A stretch of DNA of 64,000 nt from NCBI GenBank assembly GCA_039566865.1, contig CM076949.1:23226501-23290500 (forward strand), read 5' to 3'. The notes below the pieces were generated by a model. The model worked only from the letters and a program-made list of their open reading frames with translations, had not been told where the DNA came from and searched no databases. Position 1 is the first letter of the stretch, and each line of letters opens with the position of its first letter. A program made the position numbers and the translations under genes. Below, one piece after another: positions 12,201 through 27,200 of the stretch. This DNA comes from Aurelia coerulea. Its lineage: Eukaryota > Cnidaria > Scyphozoa > Semaeostomeae > Ulmaridae.

Positions 12201-15200
12201 ATAATTGACTGTTTTGTCCTTGGTAATGCATGCATTTTGCTGAGAAAGAGGCTTGATTAAAACAGCTAAATATTCTATTGCCGGCCTCTCACATGCAAAC
12301 CTAAGGTGTGCTACCTATAGCCACTAAGCGAAGCGATAAGCAAAAATAAACTAATTGTAAAAAAAAGATAAATAATGGATGTAATGCAACAATGTAAGAT
12401 CAAATAAATTTTAGATAAATTTTACAGAGAATTTATTGTAACTCACATTGTTCACAAAAACATAACTCCTGTTTATGTTTATTTTGCTACCTTTATTTGC
12501 AACTGTTTTGAAAACATTTGGTTTATATCTTTTCTCAGATGGTTATGGAAATTCCTGAAACAGTCATATCAACAGAGTGTGTGGTTGAAGGAGATGTCAA
12601 GCAGTTTATCGTGGCAAGTTGCTATTTTGTTAACATGAGAAAATTTGTAGTTCTGAGATCAGACTCAAACATACTGTACAGTTATTTCGTAACTTAAGGT
12701 AACTCTTCTTTCCGCTCTAGTGCACAATGAGATGCAGTTTCACAAAACTACTCTCCCCAGAAAACAGATAATTTCTCCCATATTATTCGGCCTATTGAAA
12801 AGCGGTAAAAAGGATGTTGTTCTTTACAGTCTGGGCAATCGAAAGACGCATAAATCGCAATGTTTCCGTCGACGCTGGCCTCGCAAATCCTAGTTGAAAT
12901 CTTTTTGTTGATTTTAGAAAAGTGGATTTATCTCCAAAACTACTTGAAAAGTGTTCGATTTTTTTCGCTCTTTCTTTAGCTAGGTAGTTGATCTACAAAG
13001 TTGCCAAGTCTGATTGAGAAGGCTGGGCTAGAATTGCTGCAATCGAATTTCATATTTCTGTTTACTTTTCGACAGCTAAAGGAAGAATCCTTGGTCAACA
13101 GAAGCACGCTTGCAAAAGCTCAGGCTTGAAGTAACTTTCAGAAATGTTTCCAATGGCAAACAAATGAACGTCATCTGTTGGGAATACCATACCTAAGTCT
13201 CAATAGACATCCTTAGTGCACTCGTGAAAGTATCATTTGCATCTATTGATTAAAAGTTACTGACTCTTATCAGCAACTTCACAAAACCATCCCTTGGGTG
13301 TCTTTCGAGACTACCTGTACGAAAATACAAGGCCATGTAATAGCCATGTACAAGCCTTGTAGTTATGGCCTTGTAACCTTGTTATAGCCTGGAATAGCCT
13401 TGCTGTAACCTTGTAAATGGCTTGAAAAATGCTAATTAGCCTTGTAGAAGCCTTGTGGAAACCTTGTGTTAGACTGGTTGCAGCTTGGAATCTTACTGAT
13501 AGCCTTGTAATTTTCTTCCAAGGTTAGTACAAGGTCATAACAAGGTCATAATCCCCTCTACAAGGCTAAAACTTGGCCTGTACAAGGCCAAGTTTAGCCT
13601 TGTATTTTTGTACAGGTATTCATGAAACATCAATTTCTTTAAGATTTCACAATGAGCATTGATATTACTGCTTTATTACTGCTTTCTGATCAATAGAATA
13701 TTTGAGACAACCCAATTAAATTGTTTACAATATTTCCTTGAATTGCTTTTGGAAAGTGATTGTAAATTTTTGTGTTCTTTTCCATTGCAGAGGTATGATC
13801 TTCTAACATTTGAAGAGCTGAATTGTGCTTTGATGGTGCCTCAAAAAGAGTTATTTGCTTTGCTGTCATTATCAGTGCCTTGTGTTGGCTGCAGAAGAAG
13901 GTTTGTGGGAAAACAACTTTTTTCTAGCCTTGATACTTTAAGTTCTTGGAATTGAGTTTCATTCAAGAAGATTATAGCCTATGATTAGACCCATCATCAA
14001 AAAGAAGAAAGCACAGTGATCCTGCAAATGGAATCTTCAAAAAAGGTTGTCGTAAAATTCTGTTGCAGTCTTCTTTTAATTAGATGGCTTGGAAGGAAGT
14101 AAGGGTTTTTTGCTGTAAATCTGCAGTGGAAATTTATATCTTGATTGATTAGTTTCAAAATGGTAGAATTTATTAAATTTGAGGCCATGACGTCATCAAA
14201 TTTCTAAATCCTAAACCAGAAAAGCTACTGATTTCTGCTTGCCACCATATTGTAGACCTTCATAGACTATAGTTTTCTTGAAGGTTATATCATGTTTCCT
14301 CTATTGATTTAGGATTTACGATGATTTAAATTTTTTTCAGAATGTACAATGAATTTTTTTTAAAAACGATTAAATTGCTGCATTTAAAAAAATCAAGATA
14401 TCAAAAAATTTCCATGGCAGATTTACAACAAAGTACCATCAGTTCCTTTCAAGCCATTCAATTCAAAGAAAAATGTTCTAGAATTTTACACCTACCTTTT
14501 TAAAGATTTGAAAGATTGCCGAGGTATACCATCGAAGGAGTGCAATTATTTTTTTCAAACACACATTTAAACAGTATTGTCACAACTCTAATTTGATTCA
14601 TTTTGCCATATTTCTCTAGTGTTGAGAGGCTCTACAACCAGTTGCTTGACTCTCGACAACCAGCCCTTGAGCCTCTGATCATCAAAAATTCCAGAGGTAA
14701 GTCATGTAAGCATCAACTCTTTTTGTGCTTGAGACGTTATCTTATCAACCATTTTTATAGTTGCTTGTCTTGGACAAGAAACTATATACAGGGTGTCTCA
14801 AAAAAATTGTTCGACGTTTGATTAAATGTAAAAAAATAACGAAATACTGAACGGGCTCCATGGTAAAACAACCATATTGCTGAGATTTTAAATGAATTTT
14901 AGACACCAGAAGCTAGCAAATTGGCTAAATATTCACAGAGTTACGAGCTTTTGAAGTTCAAGTTTGTTCGAAAGCTGAAACCAGACGCCCCTAAATTGCA
15001 TATTTTGTGAAAATAGAATCTTGTTCATTCAAAGCAAATCTAATGGAATTTCAAAAGCACTTTTGATAAACTAGCTTTTTATAACATTTAATCAAAGGTT
15101 ATGGATGCTTGGAGGAATCGTGTTCAGCACAATTTGGAATCAACCCATCTCTTATTTATTAAGTTTTCATTCAATGTTTTTAGATACTTGCATTGTCAAG

Positions 15201-18200
15201 TAAATTTTGGCAACGGTTACATGAATTAAATATCTTTGGAAGCTCTATTTGGTTTGCTCAGATATCGACGAGAGGTAACACATTGGACGGTCTCCTGTTA
15301 CCTCGATTTTGGACGTCTTTTTGGAAGACAAGTCAGTTGGGGGCATCTGGTTTCAGTTTTCGCACAAATTTGAACTTCAAAAGCTTGTAACTCCTTGAGT
15401 TCTTAGCGGATTCATAAAATTCTGGCGTCTGAAATTAATTCAAAATCTTAGGAACAGGGTTATCTAAGAAGGAGCCTGTACATTTTATCTTTATTTTTTA
15501 ACAGTTAATTAAACGTCGAACAATTTTTCTGGGACACCCTGTATTTAGAAAATATTACGCAAATTGTTCCACGAATCAAGGCAGCGTATGGTTCAATCTT
15601 TAAACAGTGGTTTTAAATTATGTTGTTGCTTTCTTTGAACTGATTGGCTTGAAATGAAATCTAGATATTTTACCATAACTCTACAATATATGAATGAATG
15701 TTATTTTCAAAATGGTGGGTGTCTTTCTTTTCATTAAAAGAATTTTTGGAAAGTTCTGAAAAACTCAAATCAACATAAATCCTAAATTGATAGAGGAAAA
15801 ACAATACAATCTTGAAGAAAAGCATATAATTTCTGAAAGTTTATAGTATGGTGGCAAGCAGAAATCTGTGGCCCTACTGGTTTACAATTGAGAGATTTGA
15901 TGAGGTTGCAGCCTCAAATAGGATAAATGCCACCCTTTTGAAAATAATGAAAATATCTAAGAATTGCCATGTTAGGATTACAGCAAAATACCCTAAGTTC
16001 CCTCCAAGCTATTCAGTTCAAAGATATAGGTACAGTAACAAAGAGGTGATAGAATTTTGCACCACTTTTTCGTAAGATTTCAGGCATATGGTAACCAAAA
16101 TACTATTGTCTGCAAGAATCATATTTATGCCAGTTTTCTAAGAATGGAATCCGGAACCCTTAAATTTTGAAACTGTCGTTTTTTAATGTTACCTCATTGA
16201 TGCTATGTCATTGCGTCATCTTTCTTCACCTTCATGTTTCAGTTTTGACATTGTCTGACAGTTTCCTGTTTGACCCAAGACTGATTTATGCACTGTTCTA
16301 TATTCATGGGTAAGGAGAATTTATCATGTTCATAAAGTGAAATTATAAATACGACTATTCCATCAGTACTCTATCTTCAAAGGTCTGTTATCATAGTTTT
16401 TATTTCTATGCAATCTTTTGCTTTGTGGTTTGTTTCACTTTTTAAGAAGTCTTCACAGTTTCTTCTCGTTTAATTCTTGCTCTATTGCCTTCAATTATGC
16501 CTTCAGAACTTAAGCAGCAAGACTTCAAGTTAATTTTCTTGTTGCCTTGTAAATTGAAGCATCTGAGGATCTTATCTACAAAACAGATTGTTGAACCAGG
16601 AGTAAAAATGCTTTTGAAATTCAAAGACCAATTTCTTAGTAATGAATTTCTAATTTCAACTCTTTAGCTGAGAATTGTAATTAGGTTTTTAAGTTTTACC
16701 TACATACCAAAAAAGTATGTTTGCATTCGCACATTTATGTGTGCATTTGTACATATATGTATGTATCATCTCCTAGGTCCCATTTGAATGACATGGTTGA
16801 TACAATACCCAAAAGCAGACGAAATAGGTATGTGTTTTTTTGGTGCTTGGACAGTAATTGCATAACATTCCCTGTGAACTGATCATGATTTTTGGTAATA
16901 ATCACATAATTCAGTTATGTTTTAGTAAAGTTTCAATATAAAAAGTTAACTGCCTTGTTTATAAATTTACAGAGATGTTTTTTCGTTGCAAACAAATCAA
17001 GTTTTTTTAAATCTTATTTTAAATAGATAAATATCAATAGCTTTCTATTTACAAATTATACATCTTACAAAAGGAAATAAACAATACGGGGATGAAATAG
17101 AAAATACGAAATAAACAATAAAACGGGAATGGTAGCAAACTTCAATTGAATATCTGGAGAGCAACATCATGTGAAATTTTGGCGAGAATCTTTTGCCGTT
17201 TTGTTGCCATCTTCAGGCAAACGGGGTACAATTTTTGGACACCCTATAGAACAGATTAGTTTTTGCTGCATTGTTGATGCGATTCTTTGTATTGCAGGAG
17301 GTGCATCTTGCATTCATTGGAGACACACAAGACAAGATCGTTAGGGTAAGCAGTAGGGCTTGAATCTTTAAAAAAGTGGGTGTAAAATTCCATTACCTTT
17401 TTTAAATTAAATTGCTTGAAAGGAACTTAGAGTGTTTTGCTGTAGATCTGCCGTGGAAATTTTTTATATCTTGATTATTTTCAAAAAGGAGGGCATCGTC
17501 ATTCTTCATGGAAAATTTGTGGAAAAAAATTCGTGGAAAATGTTTTGAAAACATTAAAATAATCATAGATCCTACATGGATTGAGGAAAATGATATAATC
17601 TTCAAGAAAACCATACTTTGTGAAGGTCCACAATATGGTGACAAGCAAGATTCTATCGCTATTCTGGTTTCCGATTTATAAATTTGATGACGTCACACCC
17701 TCAAGTTTAGTAAATGCCGCTATTTTGAAACTAACTAAGATAAAGAAGATACTAAGATTTCCACGGCAGATTCACAGGAAAGTATGCTGAGTTCCTTTCA
17801 AGTCATTTAATTCAAAGAAGGAAAAACAAAATACATGAATACATGTGAGTGTCATCATTTTTAGGAAGGAAAACCAAGGGAAATTTGCTCATTGTTTTCA
17901 CTCGTTTTTGCATGATTTTGAAGGGGCTTTCTGCAAAAAATCTCTCATATCCACAGGAAGGAATGGCCAATTAAAGCCGAGTAAATTACCGAACCTAATT
18001 GAACATATTGGCAATAAAACAAGAAGTTTTGAATATTATTGCTTTGATATTCGGGGAGCCTCTCAAACGGGGATTTTTTTTTTTACTCACGCGGTAAAGC
18101 AATTTAATTTGTTGTCTTTTAGATGGATGGATGTGTGGGATTTGCTGTCACAAGAATGTCGAGATGAGGTAAGTTAAGAATGAAGTAGAGAGTTTTTGAG

Positions 18201-21200
18201 TTGATTGTTACACTTTAAGTAATTCATCACTACAAGTCCTACGTTACAGAGCATAGCTTCCAAATCTTTGAAGGGGCTCCGTCGTCAAAATGTAAACGAA
18301 ACGATGACTTTTGCAGTTTTTTGAAAGGTGATATCGCACAGGATTTTCGTATTTTTTTCAAAATGAAAGTTGCTGTTTGGGCATTAATCCTTGTATTTCA
18401 CTAAGGAACAAACCAAACATTCATATCTTCTACGATTGCTCGGATATAAGTGCATTTTTAACGGTCACTTTCTTGTGGCTTGGGTGAAGCCATCAAACAA
18501 ACTGCAGAGAACAATGGATGAACGATGGATAATCCCCGACAAGTGCGAGTTTACGGATTTGTTTACTGTTTGACGACTGAGCCCCTTTAACTCAGCGTAA
18601 AAAGGTGGGTTTAAAATTCTATGACCTATTCCCTGTGATTAAACGGCTTGAAAGAAACTTTATATACTTATCTATAATTCTACCGTTGGACTTTTCAGAA
18701 ATTTGGAATATTTTTCGATTCCAAATTTTTCGAAATTTGGACTGTATCTTGCATTTTAGCTCATTTGAGGATGTGACGTCATCAAATTTATAAATCATAA
18801 ACCAGAAGAGTGACAGACTTTTGCTTGATACGGTTTTGTAGGCATCCACAAACTATGGTTTTCTTGGAAATTATTTAATGTTGCATCAGACAGTTACGAT
18901 GGTTTTAAGTTCTTTCGAAAATTTTTCTAAAATTCTTGACAAAAGAGGAAATACATTCTAATTCTGAAAATATTGAAGATTTCAGAAAAGTCCTACGGCA
19001 GAGTTTATGTTATAGATAAACAGCTAAAGTTTCTTTGAATTCATTCAGTTCAACGAAACAAGTCATTGAATTTTACTTCAACAACTTTAAAGATTTGGAA
19101 CCCATGTTACGTTACTGCAATGGCAAGAGAAACGTTATCGTGGTGGGAAGATTAAATTCGATGGTGTGATTGTTAAGGCTCACGACTTTGTATTTTTTAT
19201 GCATCACATTTTGATTTTCTTAAAGACAGAACACGTATTACCGTTACTGCTGCAATAAAACCTCAACAGAAGCAAATGTTTGCTCACTGCGTTGATCAAT
19301 GAAGGACGTTCTCTATTTCCTAAGTGATGAAATTAAGTAAATTTCGAATTATTTGCACCCGGGGGTACTTCATTGTTAAGTGATACTGGACGTGCCGTTC
19401 ATATGGGTCTGTTTTTAGCCATGATAGTAGTAGATGGGTAGTTATTTTTAGAATTTTCTGATCATTGGGCCCCATAATGATAATCCACGGCAAAGAACTG
19501 AAATTTTCCTTTGTTTCAAATCGACAAATTCATGCTCATTGGTCAGAAATTTCCTGATATTCATGCAAATGGGCTCGGAATTTTTTGAAATATTCTGTCA
19601 TACGAATGGGTCCTTTTCTCGAAGTCCAGATTCAGGTCGAATCATGCTCACAATGAAGTAGCCCCCCCCCCCCCCCGGGGATTTGCATGGCTATAATCAA
19701 GGCCAACTTAAATGCAGTGATATTGATTATGGTAAAAATGGCTTTGTGAGCCACCTCATTTTGAAGCATACTAAAAATAGCACAGAATCTTAAACAAGCC
19801 ACAATTTTCCTATCCAACATGGTTATTTTGACCATTGTTTGAAAGAGCCATTATCACACTGTGTTCTTTGCGAGCACGCTGCAATTTGAAACTGTCTGAA
19901 GATCAAATTTGACCTTAGCGGACCCCGGGTGACAATTAGACTCATTACATAAATCGCTTCGGCTCTTCATTGATTGGTTTCTATCATTTTCTCTCAGGTT
20001 GTGCTAATTGATTCTGACGCTTTATCGGAGACCCTCGAAAACTATCTACGCAAGCATCGGTAAGCAGTTTTATCTTATTTTGTATTTCTTTTTGATATTT
20101 ATAATTTTTGCTTTTGATTTGACAACAGCTGGCTTTCTCAAACGAGGGGGACTTTGTGGGTGCCAGAACTTGCCAACCAGGACTAAACTTAGTCAAATTC
20201 TGAAAAACCTGAAAGTGAAAACCTAACCCCGAAACAGTACCTTTGAATGGAAATCTTGCATTTTTGCCATTATTTTTCGATTTTTTCCAGCATTTTTTTT
20301 CTCCACGAGTTTTCCTGGTTGTTTCCAGCATCCGACGGCCTGCTATCCAATTTCAATTGATTACACATTTAACTTCGAAAACTCGAAAGAGAACGTATTT
20401 TGAAACAGATACCAAGACAGGCTATTGCATTCAAACTATAGTACGAGAAACTGCAGGAATCTCCAAATTCCAAGATACAACCTCGAATATGTGAAAAAAG
20501 GCTTTCATTATTCAGCTCTTACTGCATGGAACAGCATCCCTATTACCATCAGGGAGCTGCCAACCTTGCCACAGTTCAAAAGAAATCTAAAAACTCACCT
20601 TAAAAGCTGAAGCAAACTTGAAACACGACTCCCTGGAAGAGCAGCAAATAGGCCCCTAGAACAGTTTTGAACTTTCTTTTCTTCTTGTAAATATTATACT
20701 GTAATTACTGTATCATAACTTTGATTTGTATTTAATTCAGCTGAAGGGATTTTGTGTTTAAATAATTTGATATGATATGATATGATATGATATGACAGGC
20801 CAAACTTGAAATTGTGCCGTTTTCAAGCGTTTACCCTGAGACGTTTCATACCGTTTTAAATTGTGCCGTTTTCGAAATCGTTTTCATTTTGTGCCGGTTA
20901 CGAAAACGTTTCAGTGTAAACGGAAGGCCAAAACGGCACGATTTCGTACCGTTTTTGTTTGACAGTGGTAGAGTGTAAACGGGGCCTTAGACAGAAAACA
21001 TAAACCCAAAACCCAATTACTAAAACTGGCTAAACCCAGGACCTGCGAGACCCTAAAACCTCCCTCTTGAATAATGGCATATCACTTGAAACTTGTCTCT
21101 GATGCAGAGTGCAAATCTTCGACATCATTTGTAAACAGTTCCCAAGGGTATCTATTGAGCGCTGACCTTGCGTTCCCAACGGATTTCATTTGATTTCATT

Positions 21201-24200
21201 TCATGGATACCCTTAGGAATGAGTTTCTTTGAATTACATTATCATCTTTCTATTCTCGTAGATTTTGCTCAGAATGCAAGTCAAAAGTCTTGAAAGCTTA
21301 TAACATACTCACTGGTGATATAGAAGGAGATGCAGAAAAAGGGTGAGTTGAATTGGATTGTTTTGCAAATTGTGAAAATTTAGCTATTTTTATCTGCTTC
21401 CCAAATATCGATTCTAACACATCACTTGCGAGATAAAGATTTGTAAACGTTGTTTTCCGAGCTTTTAACTCCATCTGAACAAAATGTGTCCGAGTATATA
21501 CATTTATATAGTTTGCATTGCACACTCAGCCATCGTTGTTCCATTTGAAAAGTTGACTAGGGATATTGCAAAGTGTCAATTCGTTTTTTAAGATGTTAAA
21601 GGACAAGTCCTGGGTCGGTATGATTGCTGATAAAATGCAAGATTATACTGTTATGAATGGTGTGGCGTACTTTTTCTTACCATTTTTCATCTTTTCCCTG
21701 CGAAATTGCTTTTTCAAACAACCGACCTGAGCGAATTCTGAAGTTATCATTCTGAGGTTCATCTGGTTTATTATTTTATCTAAATGTCTTTAGTTGCTTT
21801 GTTTCTATGGGGGGGGGGGGGGGGGGCTCTTTCTCGATTAGTTAACTTATTTAGAGAGCTCCTTCTTAATCAATCCACATTGCCTGCCAAAAGTCTTGGA
21901 ACACCTTTGCTAATTTTGCCTTGTATTGCTATTTCCCCCTTTCCCTCTCAAAGCAATTGCTATGTAATGTGATGATATGTGATGATAAAATGGAGATGGC
22001 AGGACGATTCGCGACTCTGATGGAATGCTGGGACAATAACCTTGCAAATCAACATTGTTTCAGGTGGGGTGAGGGGGTTTTGAACCTGCTGGCTATGATT
22101 AGAACTGTGGATTATCAAGAAATGGCCTGAGTGTTCCAAGGACTTCTGGCAGGCCTTGTATCCTACATTCAATCATGTAATGTCCTTTTCTATTTTTGGT
22201 TTTAGCTTTATAATTTTTAGTTAGTTCGACTTATTGTAATGTAATGTATTGGATTGTATCGTATTTGTTTATAATTGTTTATAATTCAATGAAACTGAAC
22301 CGAAAACTGAAAATTCGAAAATGATTTTAGCATGATGTAATTTTTGTATTTGCAGATATTGTGCAGCGCTGTATGACGGTTTAAAAAGTTGTCCTAAAGA
22401 GAGACACATTCACGTTCTTTGTGACACAGATTTTATTGCCCATTTGATTGATCGAGCTGAACCAGAATTGACGGGAGGGAGAAGAGAACGACATGCAAGG
22501 ACCATTGAAATAGCCCAAGAAGAGGTTTGTTTATAGTTGTTTATCTTTCATTAAAGACCCACAGCTAACCATGATCCTTTGCGACCCCAAAGTCATCTAT
22601 GATAGAAACTCTAGACTTATTACCTGGAGTCTCTTGTTTCCCTTTGTTCTTTGACTTGATGATGGCACTTCGGTCGACAAAGACTCATTCTCTCACGCGT
22701 GTAGAAACGGAATATCTCCGTACTGATTCTAAGAGACCTTTTGGCTATTCTACGAAAGGCTCGATTATGTGGCGTTGGAGCTTCTATCACTGGTATACAT
22801 TCGAACATTCTACAAAGGTTTTAGTCTCTATTTTCTATGGCGTTACACGTTTTTTTTTATAAGAAACTGGTTTATAAGAAACTAGTACTACGATGACCAA
22901 AAATTTAAGAAACTCTAGTACTACGATCAAGAACAGTTAAGAAACTCTAAAACTTTATTTCTGTACGTCTCTCTTATTCTATCTCTCTCTAACAAAGGTG
23001 CCTTCGTCTTTTCTTGACTTTTAACGGCAAAATTGGTAAATTTTTGCCTTGATGTGCATGGCTTCTTGATGACGATGTCAATGCAAAATGGAAGCCCTTT
23101 GTCGAGAAGAAGGCTCAACTTCGAACAATACCGCAACTTTAGGCCCCAACAAATAAGAAACTAATTAAGAAACTTTTACTTCTAAAACACCGAAATTTTC
23201 ATGTGAAATTAGGAAACTTTTAGTTCTATGTGCTGATCCAAGTTTCTTATAAAAAAACGTGTAGAAGAATTTTTCTCTAATTGAGATAATCAGTTGTTTT
23301 CGTTATTTATACGTCGCCACACGCTTCACTGTTATTTAAATTCTTCATAAGTATCAAGATATCGTTCGATTCGGATTCGTTCTTCGAATATTAGCTAAAA
23401 TGGAGCGACAACAGCAACAACAATTCAACTCAATGAGATGAGCGTAACTCGAGGGTCCTTACGGAGTGAGGCTAATGAAACTCGTTTCTGGCCTAGGTTC
23501 TCTTTGTTGTGATTTTCATTTGGCGCACAAGGCTAACTGTTAGCAATAGATCTTAAATGCGCAGGCTCCCACCCCATCGCACGATTATCATTATTGCGGT
23601 GGAGCGTAAGTGGAGCCGCAATGCTATTCTATGCGAATCATGCTCGTGCGATGTCCTTATGTCAAGACAGAAAAAACAAGGTCTAGATGACTTACAGTTA
23701 AGCCCGAAATTATTCATACCTATGCCAAATTTGGAGTATTTTCAATCGTTATATTTGCTAGCCAATTCACAAGATATTTCATTCCTTGAAATATCTCCTG
23801 TAGCACTTGTTTCAGCCTTTTATCACATTCTTACGAAACTTCAGCCACAGTAAACTTGGCCCTCAAACAGAACGATGCAAAATACTCAGAATTTGGCATA
23901 GGTATGAATAATTTCGGGCTTAACTGTACATCATTCCACTTTGTTCATCCGCTGCAGGCTAATACGGGGGTGAAACGAAATTGTTTGTTAACAGCATATT
24001 GTGATCTCACAACATGGTATAAAATTTGCAAAACCTAACTGTTCTGGCTGGAAAGTCAGAGGATTACACCACTTCGCCACAACACCTCAAACAGCTTGTT
24101 GGCAATGTTATGAGGTTGTCGTATTAGGGTCAAGATCTTCTAAAATTATTTTCATAGCCTCACATGCTAAGAGGCCCTTTACATGGAGACCCGACATGAA

Positions 24201-27200
24201 ACTCATGCCGGCATGAACTCGTGCTGCCATGAAAATGCACTTTGTTTACATGAGAGCCGATATGAAAATCACGCCATCATGAACTTATTTCGCCATGAGA
24301 GCCGACATGAAAATTTCCAAATACGCATACATTTGTCACGTCCATTTAGTTTTCATATCGCCCCGATATGAAAAAAAATTGTGTTTATATGAAGTTTTCA
24401 TCCCATTTCCATGCCGGCCATGAAGAAGCCCCCGAAATGAAAGTTTCGTGTCGCCCCGACATCATGTAAACACAACAGTAGCTCAGACCAGCACCCGATA
24501 TGAAAACTCGTGCCGGCATGAAACTCATGCCGGCATGAGTTTCATGTCAGGTCTCATGTAACTAGGGCCTCTAAGTTGCAGCGAAAGGCATGATTTCTTT
24601 CTAAGAGGCAATAGTTTCCCCACATCTTGAAATCATTGTCTTTTATTCTTTTTAGGTGCTGACATGCCTGGGGATTCACCTTTGGGAAAGACTACATCGC
24701 CTTTGGCAGAAACTTCGTGCTGAGGAACAAACATGGCAAATGTTGTTTTACTTAGGAGTTGAAGCTTTGCGGAAAAGTTTTGAGGTAAAATAATAAACCC
24801 ATTTTTGCATTCTCTTTTGTAGCAAATTAATTCCAAACTGAGAAAGTTTTGTTGCATTGGTTAGAAAGGGTCTACTGTGAGGTCGCGTTAGTCCAAACAT
24901 GGCACCAAGAACTATCGCGGTCGCAAAAAGTTGGGGCCGTTTGCCTGGGTTTTGAGCCCTTAAGTTTTAAGGTTTGGTTTATAGTTTAAGCAATTAGGAA
25001 AATCATAGCGAAAACTACGAATCAGGTGATAAGTCTGAATGAGTTGATTGAATAATTGATTGGTTGATTGATTGATTGATTAATTTATTTGTTTTCCAGA
25101 TGGCAGTTGAAGAAAAGCAAGGGATTTCACGCTTAGAACAAGTGGTCGAAGAAATATCCGAAGCAGAAAGAGCCAAAGAATTGAAAAAAGAGAATAAGAG
25201 ACTGAAGAAGAAAAAGAGAAAGGAAAATAAATGCAAATTTGCGAACGAAGCAGCCAAGGAAAAGCTAACAAATGGGCATGATGATAATGATAATGGAAAA
25301 GAAAATGAATGTGAAAATGTTCAAGAAGACCAAGTTTGCAAAATAACAGAGGACTCAACCCCGTGCAGAGAAGAAAAGCCCCCGTGTAAGCCTATTCAAA
25401 CTAATGGTAATGTAATTGAAGATTCTAATGGTAGTAGTGACCCAGGGGGTAGTAGCGTAGAGTCTAGCCCAAAGGATGTCAGTCGTTGTCAAAAGAATCA
25501 CTGTAGTGAAAAGAACTCTCAAAAAGATTCGTCTGAAATCGAGGCTTGCCTCTGTGGAGATGAAGCGAAAGCTAAGATGCACAAAAAGAATGGCTACATC
25601 AATCCTCCTTTGGAAGAAAAGCCTCGTATTCAATGCAAGAAACAAAAGGGTCCTCATCAACCCAATGGATACATAAATCCCCCTGGTTGTCGCTCATGTG
25701 GGCAGCCGCTGTCCCCCAGGGACAAATATGACAAAGGGAGACCAGATCGTGGTAAAGATGTGCCGGACAGCTCGGATATTTGTGCCAAATGCGCATCAAT
25801 GAATTCTGAAGGAGGGAATCGGAGGAATAGGAAGAAATATGGTAGATCCAAAGAGGTATGGTATTTTGTCCTTTTTTTATTTCGGCTTTTTTTTACTCAA
25901 ATATAGAATTTTACAATAATCTTACATTCTACTATACCTATCTAAATTACTATACAACATTACAGGTACGATACCATAGGGAGTGAAATACAATGACTAC
26001 CCCATGGCCAATATATAAAAACATGAAACATTAAACTGTTACAGACACATTATGAAACAATTAAAGATTAATGGATACTATACTAGATTATGTCTCATAT
26101 CAGATGTCAGGTCAAGGTTTCAAGGGGTTGAAAGATGTCGCGAGTGCAAATCGTTTAATTGTTGATTTAGGAAAGTAAAATGGCCGACATCTGATGTGAA
26201 ACAGAATTTACAAAAGAAAGAGCTATTTACGATAAAGGACTTGCTTTTGGAAAACGACTCAAACTTTCACCGAGTGAGAATTTATTGAGATGTTTGTCAG
26301 GTCTTCCAACAGCTCATACAGTTTTCGTCAGGTAACTCAAGTTATGCTCGGTCGTATGAGGTCAAATCTGGATGGGTGACCTTCCGGGTGCCTGACGAAG
26401 CAACTCACTTGGCCGTCCTTCGGAAGCGACGTTATTCTTGGGGTCCCATGCCTGCATGCGGCGCATGCATAATGGGCCTAAATTCGCTTTTAGGTACCTA
26501 GAGATCCTTCCAGCCCACTTAAAATAAAATACTGCATGAATAAAAAATGAATGAACAAATGAACAAAATACTTAAATAGACTTTTTTGAGTCTGAAAAAC
26601 TATATTATAGTTCGTTAAGTGAAGCAACTGACGATTCAACAGAGCATTTTATTTTCAAACAAGGACGTTTTTCATGATTTGCCCTTGTATGTTACCATAG
26701 AATATGCAACGGAAGAACTCGTTGTAGAACAGAGTAATTTCCATTGCTATAGCTCTTGAGAACGACTGACGGTATGAGGCCAAAAAATGTACGAAAAACG
26801 TTTTCTTGTATCAAGATTTTTATGAACGTTGTTCGTTATTTTTGCCTCATTTATTATTTTTGACCCTGAAGACTCTATACTTGTTAATCTTTCCGGCGGA
26901 TATATGGACGTAATTTATTGGCTTTCTCTGGATTTAAGAATGTAGTTCTTCATCTTTTTCCTTTTTTGTGGACGCGTTTTTCAGAATTATTTCTACATTT
27001 GCGTCTAAGAACCTAACAAAATCATTCATATTGTAACCTTGAATCCCTCCTTGTTCTGCTAGGTGCATGAAAACTTCAATCCAAGGCCAAAGAATGATGT
27101 GAAAAATGCCAAGAGGCATCCAATTCGGCAAGATCCAGCTGATGATGATGATGCTGAACTAAAGTTATTGAAATCAATGGGATGGCATCGCTTGGATGAT

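Noticed and set aside
17845..18177. 110-codon open frame before GGNBP2 exon 8
   Set aside because: It is the right half of foldback family B, found in four other places, joined by chance to the real exon in the frame.
26295..26397. 5S rRNA gene
   Set aside because: Only the internal-promoter half resembles 5S; the 5' half is diverged and the sequence continues into a SINE body and tail.
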